NCBI GenBank assembly: GCA_963820185.1 | Contig: CAWFYV010000002.1 | Span: 1-64,000 of the forward strand | DNA length: 64,000 nt | Direction of reading: 5' to 3' | Origin: Aquilonibacter sp963820185 | GTDB lineage: Bacteria; Vulcanimicrobiota; Vulcanimicrobiia; Vulcanimicrobiales; Vulcanimicrobiaceae | In this document: one piece after another, positions 49,997 through 58,872 of the stretch | How positions within the stretch are numbered: the first letter of the stretch is position 1 | Layout: each line of letters begins with the position of its first letter | Position numbers and translations under genes: made by a program | The notes under the pieces: generated by a model | Seen by the model: the letters and a program-made list of their open reading frames with translations, nothing else | Told to the model about the DNA's origin: nothing | Database searches by the model: none

Positions 49997-51652
49997 TTAG
50001 CGCCTCTTCCGTTCGGGCGCGCCTTCGCGGTCGCGGCGCACATTGACTTTCTTACCGCGAATCGTCGAGCCGCGCAGTTTGCGAATGATATCGTCGATTT
50101 GCGACGCCGGTACTTCAACAAGCGAGAACCGGTCGGCGATGTCGATCGCGCCGATCGATCGCGAAGAGATGCCCGCTTCGTTTGCTATCGCACCGACCAA
50201 ATCAGCCGGGCGGATTCCGGCAGCACGCCCGACGCCGACAAACAACTTCGCAACCTCCCCACTCGATTGAGACGAGGGCGCGCGTCGACGGCCGTCTTTC
50301 ACGGGCGCGAGTGGCGCAATGGGAATATTGACCTCCTCCGCTTGCGCGTCGTTACGACCCTGATCGGCGAGTTTTACCGCAGCCGCGGCGAGATCGAGCA
50401 CGTCGTACTCAGACGCGAGCACTTCCACGACGCTTCGATACCGCTCCAGGCCGCCGCTTTCGAGCGCTTCCTCGAGCGAGGCCTTCATCAGTTCGAGACG
50501 GCGCTCTCGAAGATCATGGACGGTTGGAACGGTTTCAACGCGAATTTTGCGCTTCGTGTGCAGCTCAATATTGTGCAAAAGGCGATGTTCCCGCGGCTCG
50601 GCGAGCGTAATCGCGACGCCTTCGCGTCCGGCACGACCAGTGCGCCCGATGCGATGCACGTACGCATCGGGCGAAGACGGCACGTCGAAATTAAAGACGT
50701 GCGAGAGATGCTCGATGTCGAGACCGCGGGCGGCGACGTCGGTTGCGACGAGCAACTCGGACGTCCCGTCGCGGAACCGGCGCAGTACGCGGTCGCGCTG
50801 TTCTTGCGAGAGGCCGCCGTGAATCGCCTCGGCTTGATAGCCGCGAGACGAAAGCGTTTCGGTGAGTTCGTCGACTTCGGTACGCGTCCGGCAGAAGACG
50901 ATCGCCGAGCTCGGTGATTCCATGTCGATCACGCGCCCGAGCGCAGCAGCTTTGTGCGCGCGTCCGACGACGTACGCGACCTCGCGCACGCGAAAGCCCT
51001 TGCCCGGCGCATGCTGTTCGCTCTCGATCGTAACATACACCGCATCGCGCGTGTAGCTCTTTGCAATCTTCTTGATCCGGGGCGCCATGGTTGCCGAGAA
51101 CAGCGCGGTCTGCCGCTCGGCGGGAACGGCGGCGACGATGGCCTCCAACTCCTCAGCGAAACCCATATCGAGCATTTCGTCAGCTTCATCCAGGACGAGA
51201 AACTCCACCGCGCCGAGTGCAAGCGTACCGCGACGAATGAGATCGAGCGCGCGGCCGGGCGTCGCTACCACGACGTCGACCCCGCGGCGCAGCGCGCGCA
51301 ATTGTTGCGACATCGATTGTCCGCCGTAGATCGGCAACACGCTCGTGCCAAACGGCCGGCCGTACTTGTGCACCGCCTCGGCAACTTGCATCGCGAGCTC
51401 CCGGGTGGGTACGAGGATCAGCCCACGCACCGGTCGCTGCCCGTCGCCCGCTTTCCCGATGCGCTGCAACAGCGGGAGCGCAAACGCCGCGGTCTTCCCG
51501 GTTCCGGTCGCAGCTTGCCCGAGCACGTCTCGGCGCTCGAGTAGCGGGGGGATCGCCTCGCTTTGAATCGCCGTTGGCTCTTCGTAACCAAGCGCGGCCG
51601 TCGCTTCCACGAGCGCCGGATCCAGGCCGAGGGAAGCAAAGTCAGTTTTCAC
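49997..51652 (-). CDS. DEAD-box ATP-dependent RNA helicase, CsdA/DeaD-like
   Basis: This is a 551-residue helicase. The motifs in order are Q motif (GYEEPTAIQSEAIP), Walker A ATGTGKT, PTRELA, VVATPGR, DEAD, SAT, then HGGLSQEQRDRVL, ATDVAARGLDIE and HRIGRTGRAGREG. The C-terminal 80 residues (KLFVGVGRAAGIRPADLVGAI...IRKLRGSTIRGKKVNVRRD) are a DbpA/CsdA RNA-binding domain. The role is likely ribosome assembly or cold adaptation. Confidence 0.93.
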   Translation of the reverse strand: MKTDFASLGLDPALVEATAALGYEEPTAIQSEAIPPLLERRDVLGQAATGTGKTAAFALPLLQRIGKAGDGQRPVRGLILVPTRELAMQVAEAVHKYGRPFGTSVLPIYGGQSMSQQLRALRRGVDVVVATPGRALDLIRRGTLALGAVEFLVLDEADEMLDMGFAEELEAIVAAVPAERQTALFSATMAPRIKKIAKSYTRDAVYVTIESEQHAPGKGFRVREVAYVVGRAHKAAALGRVIDMESPSSAIVFCRTRTEVDELTETLSSRGYQAEAIHGGLSQEQRDRVLRRFRDGTSELLVATDVAARGLDIEHLSHVFNFDVPSSPDAYVHRIGRTGRAGREGVAITLAEPREHRLLHNIELHTKRKIRVETVPTVHDLRERRLELMKASLEEALESGGLERYRSVVEVLASEYDVLDLAAAAVKLADQGRNDAQAEEVNIPIAPLAPVKDGRRRAPSSQSSGEVAKLFVGVGRAAGIRPADLVGAIANEAGISSRSIGAIDIADRFSLVEVPASQIDDIIRKLRGSTIRGKKVNVRRDREGAPERKRR

Positions 51653-51675
51653 CTAGCCGCTATTCGGCGGTATCC

Positions 51676-52203
51676 TCACACTTTCGTGCACGTCGTCGTG
51701 ACGGTAACAGCCTTCCCCGATGCCTCCGCAAACGACTGATCCACGATCGTCTTCCTATCGCTCACCTTTGTTAGCGTCCGAAAGTGGCTCGAGGTTAACC
51801 CGTGGAGTTTCTGATACACGAGTTCCGTCCACACGAGCGTGTTGGCGGTCCAGCCTGGGGACGCGCTGACATCATAGGCGCCATAATCGTCCATGCTCAT
51901 GTCGATCCATCGCGACGTCGTGCGGTCGTAGGTAACGTACTCCGTATTCGTGATCGCGATCGGATTCCACGGCACTTTCCCAGTGACCGTTCGCGTGACC
52001 ATCCAGTAGCCGTCGGAGCTTATCGCGGTCGTCGCCGTGGTTGCAAAAGGTTGCGGTCGCCGCGAGCTGTCCACGACGCAATTCCAGCTTCCAACCTGGA
52101 ACAGCATCCCAGAAAAGTCGGGCCGCAGATCCCGCGGAATTGGCGTAGCCTCGATGCCGAGCAGCGCTAGGAACGCCAGGGCGAACACGATACACTTCGT
52201 CAT
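51676..52203 (-). CDS. Secreted hypothetical protein
   Basis: This is a 175-residue exported protein with signal peptide (KCIVFALAFLALLGIEATP). The mature part has LFQVGSWNCVV, two more Cys at the end (TTTCTKV) and several Trp/Tyr; it resembles small lipocalin-like or DUF1579-like proteins that begin with a GxW motif. ATG at 52203 is chosen as the start of the signal peptide. Function is unknown. Confidence 0.65.
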   Translation of the reverse strand: MTKCIVFALAFLALLGIEATPIPRDLRPDFSGMLFQVGSWNCVVDSSRRPQPFATTATTAISSDGYWMVTRTVTGKVPWNPIAITNTEYVTYDRTTSRWIDMSMDDYGAYDVSASPGWTANTLVWTELVYQKLHGLTSSHFRTLTKVSDRKTIVDQSFAEASGKAVTVTTTCTKV

Positions 52204-52310
52204 CTTCTCAGGATACGACGCCATCGCTTCATGCGAACGTGAAATGCGGGAGGCCGGGTCTATCTTGTCCAAGACCCCGTCAATTCGAATACGATACGGA
52301 AGGTGATATC

Positions 52311-52670
52311 ATGCCCGACCTTTCCATGTTCGGGAATAGTGCCAATGCGCAGAAGTTTCCGGCCGGCCATCAGTTCTTTGCCGCAGGGGACCCCGGCGAC
52401 GTCATGTACGTCGTGCTCTCCGGCGAAGTCGAGATCGTCATCAATGACAAGATCATCGAGACCGCGCGCGCCGGTGGCATCTTTGGCGAAATGGCGCTGA
52501 TCGACCATCGCGAGCGAAGCGCCGCCGCGCGCGCGAAAACGCCGGTCGAGGTCGCTGCGATCGATCAGAAGCGCTTCATCGCGCTCATCGGCATCCATCC
52601 GTTCTTCTCGATCGAGGTCATGAACGTGATGGCGGATCGGTTGCGTCTGCTCAATCAGGCACTTTTGTAA
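52311..52670 (+). CDS. Single cyclic-nucleotide-binding (CAP_ED-like) domain protein
   Basis: This is a 119-residue protein comprising one cNMP-binding domain. The pattern FPAGHQFFAAGDPGDVMYVVLSGEVEI is followed by the phosphate-binding-cassette region GGIFGEMALIDHRERSAAARAKTPVEV. There is no DNA-binding domain. GGAAGG precedes the ATG. The arrangement resembles stand-alone sensor subunits. It is convergent with the AraC pseudogene (20-base overlap). Confidence 0.88.
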   Translation: MPDLSMFGNSANAQKFPAGHQFFAAGDPGDVMYVVLSGEVEIVINDKIIETARAGGIFGEMALIDHRERSAAARAKTPVEVAAIDQKRFIALIGIHPFFSIEVMNVMADRLRLLNQALL

Positions 52671-53697
52671 CGCGTACTGCGTTCTTCTTGCGCCAGCGTG
52701 CCGGCGACCCGCCGAACTGCGCGATGAACCAGCGCGTGAACGAACCTGGCGTGGCATAGCCGAGCAGCTCCGCAATCTGCCCCATCGAATACCCCGGCGT
52801 CTCCATGTAGCGCAGCACCAGCTCGCGCCGAACGCTGTTGACGAGATCCGAGAAGACTTCGCCGGAGACCTCGAGATGGCGCTGCAACGTGCGCACGTTC
52901 ATGTTGAGGAGCGCCGCAACGTGCTCGATCGTCGCGCGGCCGGCCGGTAACATCAGCTGAATCGTTCGACGTACATCAATCGCTATCGAGCGATTGTGCG
53001 CGCCCGGAATCGCTTCGACAAAATCTTGCGCGTAACGCGCGAGCGCCGGATCGGCAAGCGGATTGGCGAGGTCGAGATCGGCTGCGGGACAGACGAGGCC
53101 GTTGAAATCGCTCACGAACTCCAGCCGTCCTTTGAAGATCCGCCGATGCACTTTGAGATCGGGCGGCGCTTCGTGCGTGAAGTTGACGCTGTATGGGCGC
53201 CAACGCGCACCGAGCAGACGAACTGCACATCCGCGAGAGCACGCCGAGCGCGAGTTCATTTGCCTGACGCATCGAGCCCGCGTACGTGGCGATGATCTCC
53301 TGACGCAAGATGACCATTTTCCCGTCGTCTTCAATGTTGAATCGCCACCGCCTCATTGACGAGGTGCCGGTACTCGATCATTGCGACGAGTGCGTCGCGC
53401 AGCGTTCGCTGATGCTTGAGCAAGAGGCTCACGACGCCAAAATCCGCAAGTTGCCGCGACTCCGCCATGCGCAAGCCAAACGTCGGCGAGCCGCTCAAAC
53501 GTGCCGATTCCTCGAGCAGTCTGTACCACCAGCGTGGCTTCGAGGCGCCCCTCGCCGTCGGCAAGCATCGCGCGACTCAGGCGCAGACGACGCAAGAGCG
53601 GATCGGGATCAAAGCCCAGTTGCTGGGCGACTTCGAAATAATTCGTGAGTGCGGCAGTGCGAACGAACGTGGCGCTGCCTCCTTGATTCCCTGTCAT
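52651..53697 (-). pseudogene. AraC-family regulator (type with N-terminal Arabinose-bd-like domain), three frame changes
   Basis: The reconstructed protein is a full AraC-type regulator. It starts MTGNQGGSATFVRTAALTNY, continues with the N-terminal domain (LLRRLRLSRAML...FGLRMAESRQLADFGVVSLL) and ends with the helix-turn-helix part (IEHVAALLNMNVRTLQRHLE...IAELLGYATPGSFTRWF). The pieces lie in three frames. Three net +1 changes occur: an extra A in CAGACTGCTC (about 53530 in reverse), an extra T before CAACATTG (about 53340) and an extra T in GCAGTTCG (about 53230). Removing them gives an uninterrupted frame. It resembles the intact AraC protein at 61076. It is either a pseudogene or sequence error. 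Confidence 0.82.
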
Positions 53698-53713
53698 GAA
53701 ATGTACATGGAGT

Positions 53714-53744
53714 GGCGCCAAATGAGAAGCGGCCGACGCCAGAA
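53714..53744. promoter_or_regulatory. Possible direct repeat between AraC-type gene and oxidoreductase
   Basis: GGCGCCAAA (53714-53722) and GACGCCAGA (53735-53743) are 21 bases apart, the two-turn spacing typical of AraC-family half-sites. The match is 7 of 9 bases and could be chance. Confidence 0.3.
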
Positions 53745-53762
53745 TCGCCTAGATTTCCAAGG

Positions 53763-54743
53763 ATGGCAAAAGCAGTGCGTTTCTATGAGACCGGTGGCCC
53801 CGAGGTTCTGCGCTACGAGGATGCCGAGGTGGGCGACCCCGGTCCGGGCCAGGTTCGCCTGCGGCAAGTCGCGGCCGGCCTGAACTTCGCCGACACCTAT
53901 TTCCGCAACGGGACGTATCCCGTGGCGTTGCCGGTCGGCATGGGCGTCGAGGCCGCGGGGGTCGTGCAAGCGGTCGGGCCGGACGTCACCAACGTCGCGA
54001 CCGGCGACCGTGTCACGTACACCGGCTTCATTAATACGCTCGGCGCGTACAGCACCGAACGCCTGATTCCGGCCGCGCCGCTGATCAAGCTCCCCGAGAC
54101 GATCTCGTTCGAGACGGCCGCGGCGATGACGATGCGCGGACTCACCGCCTCGTACTTGATGCGTCGCATCTACGACTTCAAGCCCGGCGAGACGATCCTG
54201 CTGCATGCCGCGGCGGGCGGACTCGGCCTGATCGTTTCGCAATGGGCCAAGCTCTTGGGGTTGCGGGTTATCGGCACCGTCTCGAATACGGAGAAGGCCG
54301 ATATGGCGCGCGCGCACGGCTGCGATGATGTAATTTTCTACTCGCATGAAGACGTTGCTAAGCGCGTTCGCGAGCTGACCGGCGGCGCCGGCGTAAGCGT
54401 CGTGATCGATAGCGTCGGCAAGAGCACGTTCATGGCATCGCTCGATTCGCTACGCCGTCGCGGCCTAATGGTGTGTGTCGGCACCGCGTCGGGCTCCGTC
54501 CCGCCGTTCGATCCACTTCTGCTCGCAATGAAGGGCTCGCTCTACCTCACGCGTCCGGCGCTGGCCGACTACATCGCCGATCCTGCCGAAAAGGCGGCGC
54601 TCGCCACGGAGTTATTCGATCATGTCGGCGCGGGCCGCATCAAGATCGAGATCAATCGGCACTACGCACTCGAAGACGCAGTGCAAGCGCACCGCGACCT
54701 CGAGGCACGCAAGACCATCGGTTCGTCGATCTTCGTTATCTAG
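53763..54743 (+). CDS. Quinone oxidoreductase, zeta-crystallin family
   Basis: This is a 326-residue NADPH-dependent MDR-family reductase. The GroES-like N-terminal domain (VRLRQVAAGLNFADTYFRNGTY, GMGVEAAGVVQAVG) lacks zinc ligands, as in QOR. The nucleotide domain has LLHAAAGGLGLIVSQWAKLLG. ATG at 53763 is used. It is the first gene rightward from the AraC-type pseudogene, followed 21 bases later by the TauD-type dioxygenase. The substrate is likely a quinone or enone in the linked pathway. Confidence 0.88.
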   Translation: MAKAVRFYETGGPEVLRYEDAEVGDPGPGQVRLRQVAAGLNFADTYFRNGTYPVALPVGMGVEAAGVVQAVGPDVTNVATGDRVTYTGFINTLGAYSTERLIPAAPLIKLPETISFETAAAMTMRGLTASYLMRRIYDFKPGETILLHAAAGGLGLIVSQWAKLLGLRVIGTVSNTEKADMARAHGCDDVIFYSHEDVAKRVRELTGGAGVSVVIDSVGKSTFMASLDSLRRRGLMVCVGTASGSVPPFDPLLLAMKGSLYLTRPALADYIADPAEKAALATELFDHVGAGRIKIEINRHYALEDAVQAHRDLEARKTIGSSIFVI

Positions 54744-54764
54744 TAGACGTAAGGAGCATTCAAC

Positions 54765-55613
54765 ATGCGTATTGAGCCACTCAGCTGTGCCTTAGGTGCC
54801 GAACTCATCGGCGTCAACCTCGCCGACGCGATCCACGACGACGGTCTTTTCGAAGAACTGCGTGCCGCGCTCTTCGCGCATCGCGTGCTGTTTCTACGCA
54901 ATCAAACGTTCACGCGCGCGCAACACGTCATATTTGCGCGCCGCTTCGGCGAGTTGGAAGATCATCCGGTGGCGGGCAGCGACCCCGAGAATCCGGGCCT
55001 CGTACGCATCTACAAGACCCCGGACAGGCCGAACGATCGCTACGAGAACGCATGGCACTCGGATACAACATGGCGCGAGGCTCCGCAGTTCGGCGCGGTG
55101 CTGCGTTGCATCGAGTGTCCGCCGGTTGGTGGCGATACGATGTGGGCCAACATGGCGCTGGCCTACGAAAAGCTGCCCCCCAATGTGAAGGAGCAGATCG
55201 CGCCCTTGCGTGCGCGTCACAGCATTGAGGCGAGCTTCGGCGCGGCGATGCCGCTCGAGAAGCGCCTAGCGCTGAAAGCGCAATTCCCGGATGCAGAGCA
55301 TCCGGTCGTGCGCACGCATCCGGAAACAGGCGAGAAGATTCTCTACGTGAACGCGTTTACGACGCATATTACCAACTATCACACGCCGGACCGCGTGCGC
55401 TTCGGCATGGACGCGAATCCCGGTGCGGCAGATCTGCTGCGCTATTTGCTCAGCCAGGCCTACATTCCCGAATATCAAGTGCGCTGGCGCTGGCAACCAG
55501 GGAGTGTTGCAATCTGGGACAACGCCCCGACCCAACACTACGCGGTGATGGATTACCCACCGTCGCACCGCAAGATGGAGCGCGCGGGCATCATCGGCAC
55601 GAAGCCCTTTTAA
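54765..55613 (+). CDS. TauD/TfdA-family Fe(II)/2-oxoglutarate dioxygenase
   Basis: This is a 282-residue non-haem iron dioxygenase. The metal triad is His98 and Asp100 in AWHSDTTW, and His258 in DNAPTQHYAVMDY. The 2OG-binding Arg is likely Arg269 or Arg273 in HRKMERAG. GTAAGGAG precedes the ATG. The group includes taurine, 2,4-D and alkylsulfate dioxygenases and gamma-butyrobetaine hydroxylase, so the substrate is open. It is convergent with the Rieske gene (4-base overlap). Confidence 0.9.
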   Translation: MRIEPLSCALGAELIGVNLADAIHDDGLFEELRAALFAHRVLFLRNQTFTRAQHVIFARRFGELEDHPVAGSDPENPGLVRIYKTPDRPNDRYENAWHSDTTWREAPQFGAVLRCIECPPVGGDTMWANMALAYEKLPPNVKEQIAPLRARHSIEASFGAAMPLEKRLALKAQFPDAEHPVVRTHPETGEKILYVNAFTTHITNYHTPDRVRFGMDANPGAADLLRYLLSQAYIPEYQVRWRWQPGSVAIWDNAPTQHYAVMDYPPSHRKMERAGIIGTKPF

Positions 55614-55918
55614 CCCAGCTCGACCAGGATCGCCCCGTCGCGAATTGCGACGGGGAAGGTCGACGCACGCACGCCTTCAACGCCCTGCATGCAGCCGGTG
55701 GCGAGATCGAAGTGCAAGCCATGCGCCCGGCAGTGGATCGTTCGCCCGCGTAGACGACCCGTCGCAAGCGACGCGCCGGCGTGCGGGCATGAGTCCTCAA
55801 TGGCATACACGTCGCCGTCGACGTTGAAGAGCGCGATCTCCCACTTATCGACGCGCACCAGTTTGCTGGTGCCGGGCGGCAGGTCGGCAAGTCGCGCGAC
55901 GGTTACGAATCGCGTCAT
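55610..55918 (-). CDS. Rieske-type [2Fe-2S] ferredoxin
   Basis: This is a 102-residue Rieske protein with ligands Cys44-x-His46 (SCPHAGASLATG) and Cys63-x2-His66 (IHCRAHGLHFD). It is soluble and has no signal peptide, so it is a ferredoxin component rather than part of a bc complex. ATG at 55918 overlaps the acyl-CoA ligase stop (ATGA). No matching oxygenase alpha subunit is in the window. Confidence 0.93.
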   Translation of the reverse strand: MTRFVTVARLADLPPGTSKLVRVDKWEIALFNVDGDVYAIEDSCPHAGASLATGRLRGRTIHCRAHGLHFDLATGCMQGVEGVRASTFPVAIRDGAILVELG

Positions 55919-57540
55919 GCTTCGCTCGCAAAGAGGTCTTGGTAGCGCGCGCGTAACTCGCGTTTGAGGAACTTGCCGACGCCTGTGCGCGGAATCGCCT
56001 CGAGAAACAGGACGCGATCCGGCACTTGCCACTTCGCAAGCTTCTTCGCGAGCCAGTCGCGTAGACCGCACTCGTCGAGGTCGTGCGCATCGCGTAGCAC
56101 AACTGCGGCAACCGGCCGTTCCTGCCACTTCGCGTGCGGCAAGCCGAACACGCACGCCTCGCGCACGGCTGGATGCCCCATGATCGTGTTCTCGACCTCG
56201 ACCGATGAGATCCACTCCCCGCCGCTCTTGATGAAATCTTTGAGCCGGTCGACGAGATCGAGATAGCCAAACGTGTCGACGGTGCAAACGTCGCCGGTGT
56301 GAAACCATCCGTCCGGCTCGAATGCTGCCGCGCTCGCTTCGTCGTTGTGGTAGTACGACGTGGTCACCGCGTGCCCGCGCACCAGCAATTCCCCGCGTGA
56401 GACGCCGTCGGCGGGCACGTCGCGTGCTTCTTCGTCGACCAGTCGCCACTCGACGATCGGTGAGAAGCGTCCGGCTTTGAGCCGTTCACGCCGTTGGAAG
56501 AACGCATCGTGTTCGAGCTCCGCGATCGGTGCATTCACAACGCCGATCGGCGACATCTCCGTCATACCCCAGGCGTGAATGGCCTCGATGCCGAGTTCGC
56601 CCAAACCCTCGAAGAGCGATTTCGGCATCGCCGCGCCACCGATCACGACACGCCGCAATGCGGGCAGGCGCGCTCTGCGTTCGCGCAACAGGTCGCGCAC
56701 CCCCATCCACACGGTTGGGACACCGGCCGCAAACGTGACGTTCTCGCGCTCGCACAACTCGATCACCCCGGCCGCATCGAGCCGCTCCATCGGCATGATC
56801 AGATCTGCACCGGCGAGCGGCGCCACAAACGGAAGACCCCACGCGTTGACGTGAAACATCGGCACGATCGGCAGCACGCGATCGCGTTCGCGAATCCCGA
56901 ATGCGTCCGGCAGTCCCGCCGCAAGCGCGTGAATGTAGGTCGAGCGATGTGAGTAAAGCACGCCCTTCGGATCGCCGGTGGTCGCCGACGTATAGCACAA
57001 AAGCGCCGCGGCATGTTCGTCGATGCTGGGCCATGCGTAGGTCTCGAGCCGCAGGTCGAGCAGCTCCTCGTAGTTCAATGCCGCGAATGAATTGTTTGGG
57101 TCGCCCATCGCAACGTAGGTGCGATTGGCGGCGGGACGCAGCGCATGAAAGGCTTTGACCTGTTCAACCAGCGAGGTGTCGAAGAAGACCACACCGTCGC
57201 CCGCATGATCGAGCACGTACGCGGCCTGATCGGGAAAGAGCCGAATGTTCACCGTGTGGAGCACTGCGCCGATCATCGGCACGGCGTAGTACAGCTCCAT
57301 GTGCCGGTGACCGTTCCAGGCAAACGACGCGACGCGATCGCCTGGACGTACGCCCAGCGCGCGCAAGCCGTGTGCGAGTTTCGCTACCCGCTTCGCAAAA
57401 TCGGCATACGATATGTGTGCAAAGCCCGCGCCGTCGCGTGAAATGATGCCTTTACGCGGATGCGAACGCGCGGCATGCGAAAGTATCGACCCAATTGCCA
57501 GCGGACGATCCGCTGGCATGGTCGACGTCAGGGTTGACAA
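55915..57540 (-). CDS. Acyl-CoA synthetase (AMP-forming)
   Basis: This is a 541-residue ANL-superfamily ligase. The AMP-binding P loop is YTSATTGDPKGVLYSH. Other parts are AWGMTEMSP, GWFHTGDVCTVDTFGYLDLVDRLKDFIKSGGEWIS, and the catalytic Lys in PRTGVGKFLKREL near the C-terminus. It resembles medium-chain fatty-acyl or acid-CoA ligases. It is co-transcribed with the Rieske ferredoxin and probably activates the imported carboxylic acid. Confidence 0.9.
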   Translation of the reverse strand: MSTLTSTMPADRPLAIGSILSHAARSHPRKGIISRDGAGFAHISYADFAKRVAKLAHGLRALGVRPGDRVASFAWNGHRHMELYYAVPMIGAVLHTVNIRLFPDQAAYVLDHAGDGVVFFDTSLVEQVKAFHALRPAANRTYVAMGDPNNSFAALNYEELLDLRLETYAWPSIDEHAAALLCYTSATTGDPKGVLYSHRSTYIHALAAGLPDAFGIRERDRVLPIVPMFHVNAWGLPFVAPLAGADLIMPMERLDAAGVIELCERENVTFAAGVPTVWMGVRDLLRERRARLPALRRVVIGGAAMPKSLFEGLGELGIEAIHAWGMTEMSPIGVVNAPIAELEHDAFFQRRERLKAGRFSPIVEWRLVDEEARDVPADGVSRGELLVRGHAVTTSYYHNDEASAAAFEPDGWFHTGDVCTVDTFGYLDLVDRLKDFIKSGGEWISSVEVENTIMGHPAVREACVFGLPHAKWQERPVAAVVLRDAHDLDECGLRDWLAKKLAKWQVPDRVLFLEAIPRTGVGKFLKRELRARYQDLFASEA

Positions 57541-57552
57541 GGGGACCGCCTC

Positions 57553-58863
57553 CTACGCGAAAACCGCGCTATCCTTCGCGTAGCTTCGCGATGCCAGGAA
57601 GTAGAAGACCGCAGCCACGATTGAGGCGACAGGCAACACTTCAAGTGCAAGACGCAGGCCGTAAACATCCGAGAGCCAGCCGGCCAAGATCGGACCGGGC
57701 GCGAGCCCCAGCAGGTTATCGGCCAACACGATCGTTGCGATTGCGGTCGCGCGAATCGCCGGACTCGTCACTTCGGTGACGATTGCCGGTCCAACGCCCG
57801 AATGTCCGCCCACGAACAGCGCGCCCGCAAAGAGCAACGCCAACTGCAGCGGGCCCGGCGGCAGCATGAATGCGCTCACGAGCAGCGCCGCTGACGTCAC
57901 ACAATACAGCGCCGGCATGATTCCGCGGGCCGCTGGATTGCGGGCTGTGAGCGTATCGGTAATCCGTCCACCAAGGAACATACCAAATGCCATCATGAGC
58001 ACGATTAGCGCCGTAAGACTCGCAGCCTTATCGGCCCGCATGAAGTACGTGCGTGCAAGGAAGCTCGGCAACCAGGCGATGACCACGCCCGTGATCATGT
58101 ACTGAAAGCCGCTCCCGAGATAGGTGAACACCGCGGAACGATTGGGAAACACGTTGCGCAGCACGGTGGTCCAATGCGTGTCTACCGTCGTGGCAACGCC
58201 CTGCGCGTTGGTTTGTACGAGTTCGGGGTTCTTGTAGTCCTTCACGAAGAGCCGATAGAGCAGCGCGAACACAAGACCTGGAATCGCAACGATAAAGAAT
58301 GCCGCGCGCCAGCCGATGTGTACGGACACGATGCCGCCGATGAGCACGCCGAGCACGGAACCGATCAGTGCGCCGCCGAGAAACAGCCCGAAGACCGTCG
58401 AGCGATATTTCGGCGGAAAGACGTGCGCAAGGATTGCACCGCCGGCGCCGCCGTAGCCCGCTTCCGCGGTTCCGACCAACGCGCGCGAGAGCAGCAGTTG
58501 GCTATATTGGGCGCTGAGCCCACATGCGATCGTAGCGAGGCTCCACACCACCGCCATCGCTGTGACGCTTTTGACGCGGCCCCACCGGTCGGCCAGCATC
58601 GAAATCGGGATCGCAAAGAGCCCGGTGACGAGAGCAACGACGCTCACGAGCGCGCCGAGCTGCGTGTCGCTGAGCAGCCAGTCGAATTTGATGAACTGGA
58701 ACGCCGGCGTGATCACCTGTCGCGAGAGGTAGTCCGCGATCATCAGGCCGATCGTCAGGGCGAGCACCGCCCAGGCGTAACGGCTTGGGCGTGCCGCCTC
58801 GTTAGCACGCCCCGCCGTCTCGCGCTCCCCGGGTTGAGGAACAGTCATTGATACGTTATTCAC
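57553..58863 (-). CDS. Major facilitator superfamily transporter
   Basis: This is a 436-residue, 12-TM MFS protein. The loop 2-3 motif is IPISMLADRWGRVKSV and the second half repeats it as FLGGRITDTLTARNP. The sequence SQLLLSRALVGTAEAGYGGAGGAILAHVFPPKYRSTVFGLF is of the spinster/anion:cation-symporter-like group. It sits 12 bases upstream of the acyl-CoA ligase and probably imports the pathway substrate. An alternative ATG lies five codons in. Confidence 0.88.
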   Translation of the reverse strand: MNNVSMTVPQPGERETAGRANEAARPSRYAWAVLALTIGLMIADYLSRQVITPAFQFIKFDWLLSDTQLGALVSVVALVTGLFAIPISMLADRWGRVKSVTAMAVVWSLATIACGLSAQYSQLLLSRALVGTAEAGYGGAGGAILAHVFPPKYRSTVFGLFLGGALIGSVLGVLIGGIVSVHIGWRAAFFIVAIPGLVFALLYRLFVKDYKNPELVQTNAQGVATTVDTHWTTVLRNVFPNRSAVFTYLGSGFQYMITGVVIAWLPSFLARTYFMRADKAASLTALIVLMMAFGMFLGGRITDTLTARNPAARGIMPALYCVTSAALLVSAFMLPPGPLQLALLFAGALFVGGHSGVGPAIVTEVTSPAIRATAIATIVLADNLLGLAPGPILAGWLSDVYGLRLALEVLPVASIVAAVFYFLASRSYAKDSAVFA

Positions 58864-58872
58864 CGTTGCCGC

